64,000 nucleotides of DNA from Pseudopyrenochaeta lycopersici (GCA_003313425.1 NHZP01000085.1:49549-113548), one strand, 5' to 3'; numbered from the stretch's first letter, positions 52,974-64,000 are shown. The notes: generated from the letters alone by a model not told the origin. A program made the numbers and translations.

Positions 52974-54188
52974 GGATAGGATAAGCTTGAGCTGACAACC
53001 CATCCAGGAGAAACATATTTCACTAATGACTGGAAGTATGGCGCGTCTCTCCATGATATCAAAAGACTAGTGGGCCACTGGACGACAGCGTTCGACTGGC
53101 GACGCGCAGAGGCTAGCTTGAATGAGTTTCGGCACTTCACAACAACAGTCTCGGTAGATGGACAGGAGGATGATTTGAAGATCCATTTCATCCATGAAAG
53201 GTCCAAAAACGCGAACAGCATTCCCCTACTATTTGTTCATGGCTGGGCTGGTAGCTTCATAGAGGTCACTAAGATCCTACTTCTTCTTACAAAGACCAGT
53301 GACGACAAAACTCCAAGCTTCCATGTGGTAGCGCCCTCGCTGCCGAATTGTGGATTTTCACAACTTGCCTCGAACCTCGGCTTTGGGATTTTGCAACATG
53401 CAGAAGTTTGTCACAGGCTGATGTTGCAACTCGGCTACAATGAATACGGTGAGTTTTGCAGGTGTTCCCCATTCATGGACATCTCTTGACCAAAGAGAAG
53501 TCACTCAAGGCGGCGAATGGGGATTCCTCATCACGAGCGCGATGGGACTGCTCTACTCAAGCAATACCTTGGCTTCGCACCTGAGCTTTATCCTTACGCC
53601 GCCTCCTTCACCACTATCTACACCTTTGTTAGGCCTGCAATATCTGATGGGTAGACTTACTCCAGCCGAAAAAGAAGGCTTGAAAAGGACACAGGATTTC
53701 ACAGAGCATAGCTCCGGTTACAACAATATCCAAAAGACCAGACCGCACACACTTGGTTTTGCCCTTGCTGACAGTCCGGTCGCCTTTCTTGTGTGGTTAT
53801 ATGAGAAGCTTCGTGACTGGACCGACGAGTACAAATGGAACGATGACGAAACGTTGACGTGGGTTAGCATCTATCTGTTCAGCGATGCCGCCCAGACGCG
53901 AGCATTCGTCTCTACTATGACATTGTCAATCCGACCGCTAGTGCCGCCGTGGATGGAAAGGTTGAGACTTTCATGAAGTACAACAGTGTGCCATTGGGTT
54001 TGTCGTACTTCCCGAAGGACGTCATTGTACTACCTAGTTCATGGGGAAGAATGCTGGGGCCCGTAGCTTTCGAGAAATGCCACACAGAAGGCGGTCATTT
54101 TGCTGCGTATGAGAAACCAGATTTGCTAGTCGCCGACGTGAGGGATTTGATCAAAAGTGTTGGTATCTCGCTCCGCAGCACGAACTAG
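52974..54188 (+). pseudogene. Epoxide hydrolase (EHN/alpha-beta hydrolase), 5'-truncated
   Basis: Coding sequence begins three bases after the piggyBac end, in mid-protein (ETYFTNDWKYGASLHDIKRL), without a start codon. It continues through the EHN domain (AFDWRRAEASLNEF), the oxyanion-loop motif VHGWAGS (family HGWPGS), and NEYVTQGGEWGF across a 52-bp intron (donor GTGAGT near 53451). A lost base near 53891 shifts the frame. It resumes with YYDIVNP and ends with EGGHFAAYEKPD (catalytic His) and a stop at 54188. The nucleophile position reads GGEWG instead of the family GGDWG, so the Asp is Glu. Epoxide hydrolases add water to epoxides for detoxification or secondary metabolism. With no start, a frameshift and an altered nucleophile, this copy is dead. 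The missing first exon is not seen elsewhere in the window. Confidence 0.82.
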
Positions 54189-54738
54189 TGCAGGCCAGTT
54201 GAAAGTGAAGGCAAAGGATCTGCAATTCCTCCTTTCCCTTTCGCAACGCATGCAAAAAGAAATGCAACCTAGTATGTAGTTCATAAGGACTCTATGATAA
54301 TGTTGGCACATCGTTTTTAGCGTTTCGATGTTTGAACATAAAGTCGCCAGCCAATGCCGATAAGGAATGGACATAGTTCACGCTACTTTACCCTGCGTAG
54401 AATGTGTTCCACATGAGAGGGATTTGCGGCAAGGCCTGACACCCTTGCAGGGGCTTGCTTATTTAATCTTCATTGCATGTGAAATTCCGGGGAACGAAAG
54501 GTGCTTGCCGCGAACGGGAGGGTTATGCCTTACACAGCGCGCTAGAAAGCGTCTCCTCTCTTTTGGAGCCACCATAGTAAGCGATTTTATTGCCGGGGTA
54601 GGTAGGCGAGCCACTTCTCATTCCCAGGCGTCTGGAATTGTCGATAGTCGTACAAAGACTGCCACCGGAAACTCTATCAAATACGGTGAATACAGTAGCG
54701 TCTTAGCTAGAGATCACTGTTAAATGCAGTATGCATGC
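54189..54738. other. Intergenic, no gene
   Basis: 550 bp between the epoxide hydrolase pseudogene and the next relic. A 118-codon frame at 54367 has no motif. No repeat structure recognised. Confidence 0.4.
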
Positions 54739-56266
54739 TCAGAACATCAGAAAACGGTTGAAATAGGCAGTACTTAGACTGTTTGGAGTGCAGGAGAGGT
54801 ACAAAAGCCAACCTCTAAAGTTGTTATTACCTCCTACTGCGAGACACTTGCGCGCAACGTCCTTGAAGTACTCAGGAGCGAGCACTTTACCCATGTACTC
54901 CTCCATCTCCTTGTTAGACTGCCAAACAAGCTGCACCTGGCGTTCAGCGGCAAGCTTTGAAGCTTTAGACGCGCTCTTCACGTTGTAGTGTTTAGGAAAC
55001 CCTCAAGCCTCCCAAAGCAGCGCTCAATTGGGTGTAAATCAGGTGAGTAAGGAGGGTGAGGAGCGAATCGTATGTCCTCAGCTTCAAGCTCCGCAGCTAG
55101 GTACCAGCGAGCTTTTTGATAGAGGCAGACGTTATCCTGAGTAAGGTAAACAATACATCTAGGATTCTCCTCGCGTATCGTCTTGTAGTACAGAATTAGG
55201 TGCTTCTAAAATACTTCTTCAGCGTACTAGATGGCGTCCATACCCTTTTGTTCTCTGTACTTAAAACTCTCAGGTTTGTAGAGCTGATGTGGTTGTACAC
55301 AGTTTTTGAAGCCCTTATCGCGACAACGCTGCTTCCCCTAACGTCTTAAGGTAGCGTTGTAATTGTCGACCTGCTTGTTTACGGCGCAGAGTTTCCTGTA
55401 CTCAGGGGTCCCTAGTTTAAAACACTGTTGTTGCTGTTAACCAGCCTTCTTACTAGCTCTTCTATTTTGCTCTTCTACTTAAGTGTGTATACAAGTCCTC
55501 TTATTCTCTAAGGGTAGCACCCAAACAACACACGGACGCCTTATAGAGCATCTAGTATAGGATAATGAGGCAGTACAAATCATAAGGCTAAAATAAGGCC
55601 CTTAACAGGTAGAACGTAGTAGTTGGTATTAACGTTGCGCCCTTTTAGGCATAATATCCTCTGCTTTCTGCCGCGGTAATTGACACCGCCAAAGGGTTTG
55701 CTAGTCTTATTGTAGCAGATAAATACAACCTTTCTGGATCTTAAGAGACAGTGGACTGCGTACTGCTACAACAACTAGCCTGAGTGGCGTCGTCTCAACT
55801 CTATAGTGCCCTCGTATAGCAGTGTTTTCTTTAGCTGTACGCGTTGAACAATCTTGTAATTGTGCTTCTCATTGCAATAAGAGTGAGCAGTATGCTTAAT
55901 TGTTGACCTGGCAAGTAAGTTGAGATCAAGCTCAGCAAGCGCTGGGCGAGCAGCTACAAAGATAGGTTGCTCAGGATGGCCGACTATTACTTTCCTTACC
56001 TTCGCGGAGGCATTAGAACTGTTTAGAGCCTCGGTTAGGCGACCAGTACACTCACACTGGTCGTAGATGGTTTGTAGAAGTTGTGCTACGTCAGTAGGAT
56101 CGTTAGCTCGCTCGCCCGCGCGCTTGACGACTAGCGAAGCTCCACTGAGCTTCGCTGGTAATGCAGCCTCTATATCGCTAATGCTGTAGCCAGCGATCTT
56201 AGGGAGGGCAATAATAGCACCTTAGAGGGCGGGCGAGTAATTGGTGTTGTTGGTAAGTCGCGGCAT
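54739..56266 (-). pseudogene. Tc1/mariner-like (DDE_3) transposase relic
   Basis: Reading starts at the ATG 56266 (MPRLTNNTNYSPAL, then a stop) and gives an HTH-like N-terminus (ALPKIAGYSISDIEAALP). It continues with many stops and frame losses to VYLTQDNVCLYQKARW (Asp motif) and PHPPYSPDLHPIERCFG near 55040, the catalytic-Glu signature of Tc1-type transposases. It then ends in a Lys-rich tail (SKASKLAAERQVQLVW) finishing at 54739. A lineage distinct from Tc1-A/B/C. The middle is full of CTA/TAG, consistent with RIP. I found no TIRs. Confidence 0.7.
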
Positions 56267-57497
56267 AAGGTGGTGTCTTTAAGTACGTTATAAAGTTAAG
56301 GTCATTTTTTGAAGTTGAGATACTTGAGATCGAGCTCAAACAAGGTTAGAGTTTACCTATAAGATTATAGGCTCTTATTGGCTGGAAACTATGCGCTAGT
56401 CTAAATTTAGGTACGCTGAGAGTGTGCTAGTAATTTGCGCGCGGGGCACCTCGTATTTGATCTAGAGTTTCCGACTGCACCCTTTGTATTAAAGTTTAAA
56501 CCAAGGGTGGGTCCTTTCTGGCCGATGACTTGTCAATCCGGCATCTACACCTACAACCACATAAGCGGGGAAGACGGGACAATTGGCCCGTGGAGCACTA
56601 TAAGCATCGGTATAGGCCCATTTTTGTTATTTTATTTCCTTAGCGGTGTTTTCCGGGAGGATACTTATATCCATCTCATCTTAGTTTAGCGTTAATTGCT
56701 TTATTGGCGCCATCACTCGTATAGGGGGCCGGGCCACGGCCTGCGCACGGGCCAGGAACTCCTTCAATTTACGTCAGGTTAATAATGGGTTCCCAATTTC
56801 ACGGTTCGAACGGTCGGTCAAGGAGAAGGATTGGAGAATCCCAAGTGCCCGGTAACCAATGCCGGTGCCGCGCCCAAAGAACATATCACTACGATGACTG
56901 GTGATTTTCCGGTTGGTTACGACAAGCCTCTCCGTTCTCCTCACTTGCCCTACTAAATCTGTGCTGCCATCCACCATTGATTAATTTGCGGCATCTGGCA
57001 GCGGTAAATTCCAAAATGTCCAACAAAAACCCTGAATTCCACTTTGCGCATAACAGGTGAGGTTCCAATGACAGGCCGATCAACGATAAACCTTGAGATT
57101 GAGTGGTAGAGGAGAGGATAGGCTTCGTCTCACCTAACGTGTTTAGTTACGGTGACATCCTCAAAAGGGGTGGGTGAGAGTATGTTTCTGCATACTGTAC
57201 CACACCTCGATCACACCACCAGATCTTGCTGTGGCTTATGGCAATCCCTGAAACTCGCTGGTGAGCTGGAGGGAGGCTGCTGTGGCGATTGGAGCGGCGA
57301 AGGCGGCATTAATTCTTTTTTTGCCTCAAAGAGCGAACTGCAGACGGCCTAGTTCTGAGTATGACGAATCACAATAGAAAAAGAAGACTACAGCTCTAAC
57401 AACGGCGGTTGCCATCGAAACCCCACAGGGCATTAATACCTGAGCTGATCTTTGAAAATTGAAAATGGAACGTTAACGCTCATAACTGACGGCTAGA
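56267..57497. other. Intergenic, no gene recognised
   Basis: 1.2 kb containing the likely upstream end of the Tc1 relic and the promoter of the 57498 gene. A 56720-56790 stretch rich in GGGCC was checked for rRNA or tRNA and does not match. Frames on both strands are short and motif-free. Confidence 0.4.
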
Positions 57498-58295
57498 ATG
57501 GAATTCATCCACAACTATATCGCTGCCTCTGTTGGTGCGGGGATAGTCATCTTTCTTGAGTCTGAATATTCAGCATGGAGATTATTCCAACGACGGCAAA
57601 CTTTGTTTTTCTACGTATGTCAAATAGCCATCTTATCAAGCGCCTTATTCAACGCCATATCTGCGTATGCCTATTTCACACCGGCCATGGAGATAGTGCC
57701 GCTTTACACCGTCAACACGATAGTCGAAATCCTCATGGTCGTGAGCTACCCGACAATGATCTTGTTACGACTACGGCTTATATATCACCTACATCTGTTT
57801 GTTCTATGCGCGCCTACGCTACAGGGCATTCTGTGGTTGGTGTTAGGCATTTATCAAACAAAATTCGCCTTGACAAAGGATCAGCATTTCTATCGCGTTG
57901 CATACATTTTGCAATTGACAGGAATAGTCATATTGATGGTGCAAGACGTCATCATCAATGTCTTTTTTATTATGGTGGCTCGAAAAAACTTTTCGGACGT
58001 TATCCATATCAGAACTATCATTGTCATTAACATGACAGTGATTTTACTTCAGATAGCGTCAGTCGCATTAACATTCTTGTTCTATTATATCGATGACAGC
58101 GCCTTGAAGGCTATTCCAGTAATTGAGCCGATTAAAGTTAGGTTAGAAATAATAATTCTGGCCTACATCGCTCAATCCTGCCGTACAGGACGGCGATCCT
58201 CAGCAGCCCAGCAGCAGCTTTCGATCGGAGCTGTGCCACTTGTGGCGGACCCGGTACCCTCCATCCCTCTCCCAACCGCAACACAACATCACTAA
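57498..58295 (+). CDS. Unknown multi-pass membrane protein (about 7 helices)
   Basis: 265 residues, apparently intronless. Hydrophobic segments at ~8-25, 36-58, 63-95 (two helices), 100-122, 140-162, 174-198 and perhaps 212-228. Loops are short, with a 35-residue hydrophilic Ser/Gln/Pro C-terminus. The pattern resembles fungal seven-helix integral membrane proteins of unknown role. It lacks the GLGxHIW loop of the two rhodopsin-domain genes here and is not obviously their relative. The N-terminus (MEFIHNYIAASVGAG) leads directly into the first helix. Frame and codon use look intact despite nearby TE relics. Confidence 0.65.
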   Translation: MEFIHNYIAASVGAGIVIFLESEYSAWRLFQRRQTLFFYVCQIAILSSALFNAISAYAYFTPAMEIVPLYTVNTIVEILMVVSYPTMILLRLRLIYHLHLFVLCAPTLQGILWLVLGIYQTKFALTKDQHFYRVAYILQLTGIVILMVQDVIINVFFIMVARKNFSDVIHIRTIIVINMTVILLQIASVALTFLFYYIDDSALKAIPVIEPIKVRLEIIILAYIAQSCRTGRRSSAAQQQLSIGAVPLVADPVPSIPLPTATQHH

Positions 58296-59093
58296 CAAAA
58301 ATCAGGTAACAAAGGCCTTAGAAAAGTCCATGCCAAGTTCAACAAACTCTTGGGCAAAAATGAACTCACGTATGTCCATCCCCTACCTACCCACAAAGAA
58401 ACTCTCTCTCCTAGCAAAGCACTAGACCCATCTGTTCTCTCTGTACAACAAAAGATCAATTAAATTAACTGCACCAGCGTCGACCTAGGATGGTGCGCTA
58501 TCGGCGCAGGTAAAGGTCTCGTCTTTGGATTATGCAACGATGCTAGCTACAGACAGGTCAGTCCCTCCTCCCTCTCCCTTGCCGCTCGCCTGTACATTTC
58601 CCTTACTAATAAGTTTCAGACCTAGACTGCATTGCGCGCGGATGGGTGATCAAGGAGAACCCAAAGTAAGGTTCGCAGCGCACGAATGGACTGCGCTGAA
58701 TAGGAAGTACTATTCCTTTGGTTGGGAGAAAGACAGTGACCTCTTTTGGAAAAAGAATATCAGGCGTTGGGGGTGAATGCGGGTTGGGGTTGAAGATGAG
58801 GTTCGAAGTTGAGTTTTATATGTGGTGGTTAGTGCTGAATATTGTCATTTATTTACCTTAGCCCTCAGCTGCTTACAGTCAGACATAGTAATACTAGTAT
58901 ATCAGTTCTAAATGCCTATCATAATATACTAATATTACTGAAATCCGTATACTAGTATACTAGTATATTATTTCTAATATCCTAATGTCTTTAGCATTTT
59001 CTAGTGTCTAGCTACAGGAGACAAATTGCTGTACAAATTGCGATTAAATTAATTAACCTCTACACTACTATACTACGTCGATATTATGGTCGT
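58296..59093. other. Intergenic with possible gene remnant and AT-rich repeats
   Basis: A short stretch, 58490-58552, reads DLGWCAIGAGKGLVFGLCND between plausible splice sites, like an exon of a small cysteine-containing protein, but no start or complete model can be built. From 58890 to 58985 there are repeated ATACTAGTAT palindromic motifs, then AT-rich sequence. No confident gene. Confidence 0.35.
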
Positions 59094-59207
59094 TGTCAGA
59101 TTCAAGGACTATTTTGGCTTGATCTTTGATGAATTTTGATGATGAACGTGGTTGATTTGATTTTCGTGTTCTCTCCCCTCCTTTCTATCAGTGCTTTGCT
59201 TCCGGAG
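59094..59207 (+). repeat. Truncated LTR, cut by the next LTR insertion
   Basis: Begins TGTCAGATTCAAGG and matches, in opposite orientation, the LTR at 4541-4744 for its first ~80 bases. It ends where the 222-bp LTR starts at 59208. Confidence 0.65.
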
Positions 59208-59429
59208 TGTCACGGTAACCACCGTGGTTCCCGCAACACCTGAATTGGCTAGTCCTGTCGAGGTCTGAGCTCGAGCACAGGCCTAGCCCCTGAGTATTCT
59301 TCTGCACCTGAGTTTCTGTTCTCTTCTCTTCTTTACGCAACGTCTTGTATTACACCTGAGATTGTACGTAGTATAATAATCAAGCTATTAGTTAAGCGTT
59401 GAAATCCCTACTCGTAGCCTCTCGTGACA
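59208..59429. repeat. 222-bp LTR, apparently solo
   Basis: TGTCACGGTAACC to CTCGTGACA, the same length as and nearly identical to the solo LTR at 34491-34712. Flanks CGGAG and CTAAG do not match exactly, so one flank may have been replaced by the neighbouring minisatellite. Confidence 0.85.
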
Positions 59430-59437
59430 CTAAGGTT

Positions 59438-59572
59438 CTTAACTACCTTAATAACCTTAACAACCTTAACAACCTTAACAACCTTAACAACCTTAACAAC
59501 CTTAACAACCTTAACAACCTTAACTACCTTAACTACCTTAACAACCTTAACTACCTTAACAACCTTAACTAC
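59438..59572. repeat. 9-bp minisatellite (AACCTTAAC)n
   Basis: About 15 tandem copies of a 9-bp unit, mostly ACAACCTTA with ACTACCTTA variants toward both ends. It lies exactly between the 222-bp LTR and the copia LTR. The unit length is a multiple of three, so it gives an artificial Asn-Asn-Leu frame. Confidence 0.92.
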
Positions 59573-59747
59573 TGTCAGAATTTAATGAATCTTTTTGGTC
59601 ATGATCGTGGATGAGAATTGATTGTCCTGTTCGTTGGTTCTATTCTCTCTCCTTTTAAACACAGACCTGATACATCGATGATACATAGGTGATACCGTCC
59701 ACGATGCAGTATTCGTATACTTCAGTTTTTATGCCTCTTATCTGACA
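59573..59747 (-). repeat. 3' LTR of the copia element
   Basis: 175 bp, TGTCAGAATTT to TTATCTGACA. Same family as the solo LTR at 15846-16022 and, in its 3' part, the solo LTR at 4198-4512. Confidence 0.9.
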
Positions 59748-59795
59748 CACCCCCTCAGCTTAGAGTGATCTTCTAAGCTGTCACAAACTTATATC

Positions 59796-62700
59796 TTATG
59801 CGATTGTCAGATCCTCTATTTGAGTCTGTATGTCTTCGAGTTTTAACTCTTTTGCTAAGACCGGTTTCTTGTTTACCAGTCCTAATTGATTAAGAAAGTT
59901 CTCCCATTTGTTTGAGGGCAGCGCTTTGGTAAGTCCGTCTGCTAGCATTTGCGAGGACTCTACGTATTTGACTTGAATTCGTCCCAGCAATGCTTCTTGT
60001 CGTAGCCAGTGGTTGTGGATGTCTACATGTCGAAGTTTGGTTCGAAGTTTTGCAATCTCTTCCGTAACAAGTCGAATTGTCTGTGTATTGTCGCATTGAA
60101 TTGTAATAGTCGACTCCGGCAATGATATCTGGAGCTCCTTGAGAAGTCGCGAGGTAAAGATAGCTTCCTTTGCTACTTGGGAGAGTGCGAGCAGTTCTGC
60201 TTCAGTCGTTGAGGTAGTGACCGTGCCCTGTTTACTTGCTCTCCAGGTAACAAGACCACCGAATAGCTTAATCACATAACCTTGCGAACTCTTTCTATCG
60301 ACTGTATTATCGCCAAATGATGCGTCGCTGGCTACTTCAAGCTTGTTGCCTCCTCCCAATTGGAGTGCTCTTGATTTTGTCGCTGCAAGGTAGAGCAGGA
60401 CTCTGTCAGCAGCCTCCTGATGCTCCGTGCCAGGGTTGACGAGGAAGCGTGCAAGGCGCGGATGTTGCGAAGGCTATATCTGGTCGTGTTGTAACGGCGG
60501 CAAATAGTAAGGAACCAATCTTACGCTGGTATTTGTTGACTTCTGAAGGTGATGCTAATCCCTCGCGTGGCTGGAGTTCAACGCTTGCCATTGGGGGTAT
60601 CATGTCGGACATCTTTCCTATCTGCAAGTCTGCTAATTTTGTCGGCATAGGCCAACTGGGAGAGTTGAATTAATCGTTGTTCTCGGTCTCTGATAACTTC
60701 AACGCCAAGGAACCATTGCAGGTCTTCTCCACCTGTGAAGGTGTATCTTTCTTGAAGAGCCTTGATAGCTTGTTGAGCTTCTACCTCCTTCTTCTGGTGA
60801 TAGGCTAAGATAATGTCATCGACGTAAAAGAAGATGATAATGCCATCCTTGATCATGCAGCAGGCCTCATGTGGCACTTGTTTGAAGCCTAGTTTGGCGA
60901 GGGTTGAGACGAATTCTTTCTGCCATAGGAGCGGTGAAATTCGAAGACCGTAAAGTGCCTTTTCAAGCTTAAGGATCGTTCCCGGCTTCTGGTATCCTCG
61001 TGGCATTCTCATGTAGATTTCTCTATCTATGGTTGCATGCACGAATGCGTTAGTAACGTCGTACTGTTTGAGTTCAAGGTTGAACTTGGCAGCGATTGCC
61101 ATGAGCATTCGAAAAGACCTGCTGGCTAAAGTGGCTGCGTATGTGTCTTGTGACGTGATGTTTCGTTGCTGATCGCCGCGAACGACCAGTCGTGCTTTGC
61201 ATTTAATAAGGCGATGGTGTTTGTCCAATTTGTAAGTATACACCCACATGCAGTCTAATATTTGGTGACCTTTCCGTTTGATGGGAGTGATTGGCACTTC
61301 AGCCCAGGACTTCATTTGTTCATGGCTCCTTAGGTGTTCTCGTTCTGCTTCCTTGAACATTTCGTACAGAGGATGATCTTCAAGCTTTGAGTTAAGTCGT
61401 CGGCAGAGGTGGCAATTGGTTTCGGTGAGGCTTCACCCCCTTTGCCAGCATTCTCTTCAGCTGTGCCTTGTCAATGAGCTTGCCTTCGTGTTCCCCTACG
61501 TGCCCTGCTTGAGTGCCGGCCATAAATGCTACTGCCCATGGTTCTGTTTTTGACGAGCCCTGTGTCGTCATGCTATTAGCTTCAAGTTCGTCGGTCCACG
61601 CCTGGCTAAGGAGAGCTACAGGTGGCGGAGTGTCTGGCGGCGTTGGGTATGAGTCCATCGCTTTTTCACTTCGGCAACCTCTTGACTTTTGACGCTTGTG
61701 GACTTGAACTCTCTCCCATTATTGTATCGTCTTCGTAGAACGACCCAGTCTCAGGCTGTTTCTGTCGCGGTGGTGTAAGGCAGTTCAATCGTTTTCACCC
61801 ACGTTGCAATCTCCTGTAGGGTGTTGTGCATAAGGTTGTCCATGAGGTCTTCCGTTTTGCCGCTGAACACTACGCTTTCGTCGAAGACTACGTCTCTTGT
61901 GCTGATGACTTTAGCTAGTGACGGGATCCAAACTCGGTAGATGTTTGTAGATTGATAGCCAATAAGATAGCCAATCCAGGCCTTTGGATCCAAGCGTTGC
62001 AGTCGCGACTTTCCTCGGTGGGTATCGTCGGTCATTGCAAATGCCTTGCAGCCATATGCTTTAAGATGAGCTTGGTTTGGTTTCCGTGGTCCAGTGACGA
62101 TACCATTCATAGCAGCGACTCTTGTGAAGAATACCTCGTATGGGCTTTTCCAGCGGTTTGAGTAGTTCGGCGTTCTATTGTAAAGGTATACTGCCGCTCT
62201 TGTGGTTTCTGGCCATAGTTCCCAGGGAAGATTAGCATCCAGTCGTATCGTGCGTGCCTTTTCTTTTATCACACCCCCTGAGCGTTCTCCCCCGCCATTC
62301 TGTGATTGGGTATCAGGAGCAGAAGGCTCGACCTTTATGCCTTTGGACGTGCACCATCTCTTAACTTCTGGCTTGACGGTCACTATCTCGTTGTCCGTCT
62401 CAATAACTTTTACAGAAATATTGAACTGCGTATATAGGAAGCAAGTGAAATTATCCAGTAATCGAATAATAGATCGTGCTGGTCTGTTGTCGGTAAAGTA
62501 GAAATCCCAGTTATATGCCGAGAATCGGTCATTGATAAGCATTTGGCTCTTTTCCTTTGAGTAGCTCCCGACTTCGTAGTCGTGAAAGTCGATCGCGATT
62601 CGTTCTCCCGGCCTTCTTCGCTCAGTCGAGGTTCTCTGCGGATCCTGCGCTTTGATTTGGCTCTCCCACATGCGTCGCACTCGACTGTAGTGACGTCTTT

Positions 62701-63295
62701 GATGCACCCCTCAGATTGTTGGACGAGGTGTTCGATCACTGCGGGCCCTGGATGCCCTAGGCGCTTGTGCCATAGTATCGCACTTGCTCTTTGTGGCGAC
62801 CGCTTGGTTCGAGAGTTGAATCGGGTGTGAAAGGCACTGTCGTTTTGCATCTGATTGGAGTACCCATTGGTTGTGTGCTTCCGTCAGGTATGCGATGATG
62901 GAGTTGTCCCATCTCTTTAACGACGTAGGTTCATTCTTATTATCCCACCAAATTCCTTGCCGTCTGAGTAGTCTAAATGAGACGAGGTTGCATAGAATCT
63001 CCGGGCAGAAGGCAACGTTCTCTAATCGGAGTATCTCTGTGCCATATGGTGACTTGACTTTGATATGTACGGTGCCATACCCTTTAATCCATATTCGTGC
63101 GTCGCCTGTCCACACGCAGTCACGGGGATAGGTGGACGGAGGTGAGTTAGGCGTTGCGCCATGTTGCAGATGTGTATTGTCGCGCCCGAATCGAGGATGA
63201 ATGCATTCTTTAGCGGATACGGTTGGTTCTTCATTGAGAACACTGACGCGGTATACGCGGCTTCGATTGTTGATATAACTCTTCCTTCTAGTCAA
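59796..63295 (-). pseudogene. pol: Copia pol: protease, integrase, RT, RNase H in broken frames
   Basis: Recognisable blocks on the minus strand, in order: protease AFILDSGATIHICN (near 63200); GAG-pre-integrase LWHKRLGHPGPAVIEHL and CDACGRAKSKR (62750-62640); integrase core RIAIDFHDYEVGS, IETDNEIVTV and QNGGGERSGGVIKEKAR (62600-62250); reverse transcriptase LDCMWVYTYKLD, QYDVTNAFVHATID and FFYVDDIILA (61300-60800); RNase H VASDASFGDNTVDRKSSQGY and STTEAELLALS (60340-60150), finishing at 59796. Neighbouring blocks lie in different frames, and many are closed by stops, so at least five frameshifts have accumulated. Trp codons remain in several places, so damage here is mostly by indels rather than amber changes. 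Confidence 0.85.
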
Positions 63296-64000
63296 TCTTT
63301 TAAGACTTCGGGTGTTGGTGTTTGCGAATTCTTAATCAGCGGCGTCTTTGATCGTTGGCGCTTTGAGTCTAATAATTTGATTAGCTCTGGGTCATACTTT
63401 CTTTTGTACTCAACGAGTTTGGCTATCCTTGAATCCGGTGTAAACCACGCAGGTGCCTATCTTCGTTTAGATAGAAACAATCGAAAAGATTGTGGCGCTG
63501 TTCACAAGCATGGCATGTTGTGCCTTCGACTGCCGCCGTATCCTCCAGAGAGGAATGCTTGGATCTGGTGCTGCTTTGCCCAAATTTGCGTTTTCCCCGT
63601 GTTCTACCACGGTTCTTGCCCCGTAAGGCTGATGATGCTTCTTCAGCTACACCGGAGGCGTCCCTCTGTGCGCCCTGGTCGGATTCACCGCCAGCGGGGT
63701 ATGCAGCGTCTCCAGCAGCGAAAGCGCTCTTCTGCTTGCCCTTTTGTGGGTAGAGCGGCTCATATGCTCCCGGAAGAGTTTCATCATTTCTTTTCTGTCA
63801 TGGTCTGGGTCACCTCTGGCACCTGGCTAGAGAAGGCAGTCACCCACATAGGTGCTACCTTTTCCACTGCGACAAGAAATCTTCTATAATGTCGTCATTA
63901 TGTTGTACCTCCGCGACTCCTTCGGTCTCAGCGTCAGTTGCTGCTCGATCGTATTCGGCAAGCCAGATATCCCAGTTTACTGGGTCCTCATTGGCTTCAA
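63296..64000 (-). pseudogene. gag: Copia gag remnant
   Basis: On the minus strand from the window edge the frame reads NWDIWLAEYDRAATDAETEG and stops in TAG near 63857. Further down a zinc knuckle (Cys-x2-Cys-x3-His-x4-Cys, CHACEQRHNLFDC) appears near 63510, followed by FKDRQTRxxLVEYKRKYDPE-like sequence in changing frames. Only the C-terminal half of Gag is inside the window. Confidence 0.6.

Larger units (their letters stand above)
59573..64000 (-). mobile_element. Ty1/copia retrotransposon, decayed, cut by the window edge
   Basis: Runs on the minus strand: gag remnant (63296-64000), pol in the order protease, integrase, reverse transcriptase, RNase H (63295 down to 59796), purine-rich tract GCTGAGGGGGTG at 59748-59759, and the 3' LTR (59573-59747). 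The 5' LTR is outside the window. PR-IN-RT-RH order identifies copia. At least five frame changes make it defective. Confidence 0.88.

Noticed and set aside
56700..56830. Possible rRNA or tRNA piece (GGTTCGAACGG, GGGCCGGGCC)
   Set aside because: No cloverleaf or conserved rRNA core could be laid out around it.
59399..59614. Asn-Leu-rich 71-codon frame
   Set aside because: Translation of the 9-bp minisatellite; no gene evidence.
63161..63889. 242-codon plus-strand frame at the right edge
   Set aside because: Opposite strand of copia gag/protease; the minus strand has the zinc knuckle and the protease motif.

Overview
The window looks like a transposon-rich, gene-poor stretch of a filamentous ascomycete genome, most likely Pezizomycotina. 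Supporting signs are short GT-AG introns of about 45-80 bp with CTAAC/CTGAC branch points, a HET-NACHT-WD40 protein, two Rhodopsin_dom (Pth11-like) membrane proteins, a GCR1_C-type Crypton, and old transposon copies whose open frame is broken only by TGG-to-TAG changes, as repeat-induced point mutation (RIP) would produce. A dothideomycete is plausible, but the sequence alone does not settle it.

Layout. 0-5.3 kb: a RIP-damaged pogo transposase, a small secreted cysteine-rich protein, and LTR debris. 5.3-9.8 kb: a Ty3-type chromovirus with a self-priming PBS and a deleted integrase core. 10-18.7 kb: an intact MULE, a frameshifted Crypton recombinase, and a second MULE with 66-bp TIRs and a solo LTR at its stop codon. 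19.3-23.1 kb: the HET-NACHT-WD40 gene. 24-31 kb: a small island of host genes (two rhodopsin-domain proteins and an APC permease). 31.6-36.3 kb: an old Tc1-like element split by an intact Fot1/pogo element and a solo LTR, then piggyBac and pogo fragments. 38-44.4 kb: host genes (gluconokinase, PHD-finger protein, two unknown proteins). 45-53 kb: a continuous block of Tc1-A, Tc1-B and a piggyBac split by an apparently complete hAT. 53-54.2 kb: an epoxide hydrolase pseudogene that lost its 5' end next to the piggyBac. 54.7-64 kb: a Tc1-like relic, a multi-pass membrane protein gene, two LTRs, a 9-bp minisatellite, and a decayed Ty1/copia element running off the right edge.

How it fits together. 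Host genes sit in three islands (19-31, 38-44, 57-58 kb) between TE nests. At least eight TE groups are represented: Ty3, copia, Fot1/pogo, Tc1-like, MULE, hAT, piggyBac and Crypton. Old copies carry amber stops at expected Trp codons. Several others (Fot1 at 32 kb, hAT at 48 kb, MULEs at 10 and 16 kb) have intact frames, so there were at least two waves of insertion. Exon models below were built by hand from phase-consistent GT-AG (once GC-AG) introns. Family names rest on motifs I recognise, not on searches.
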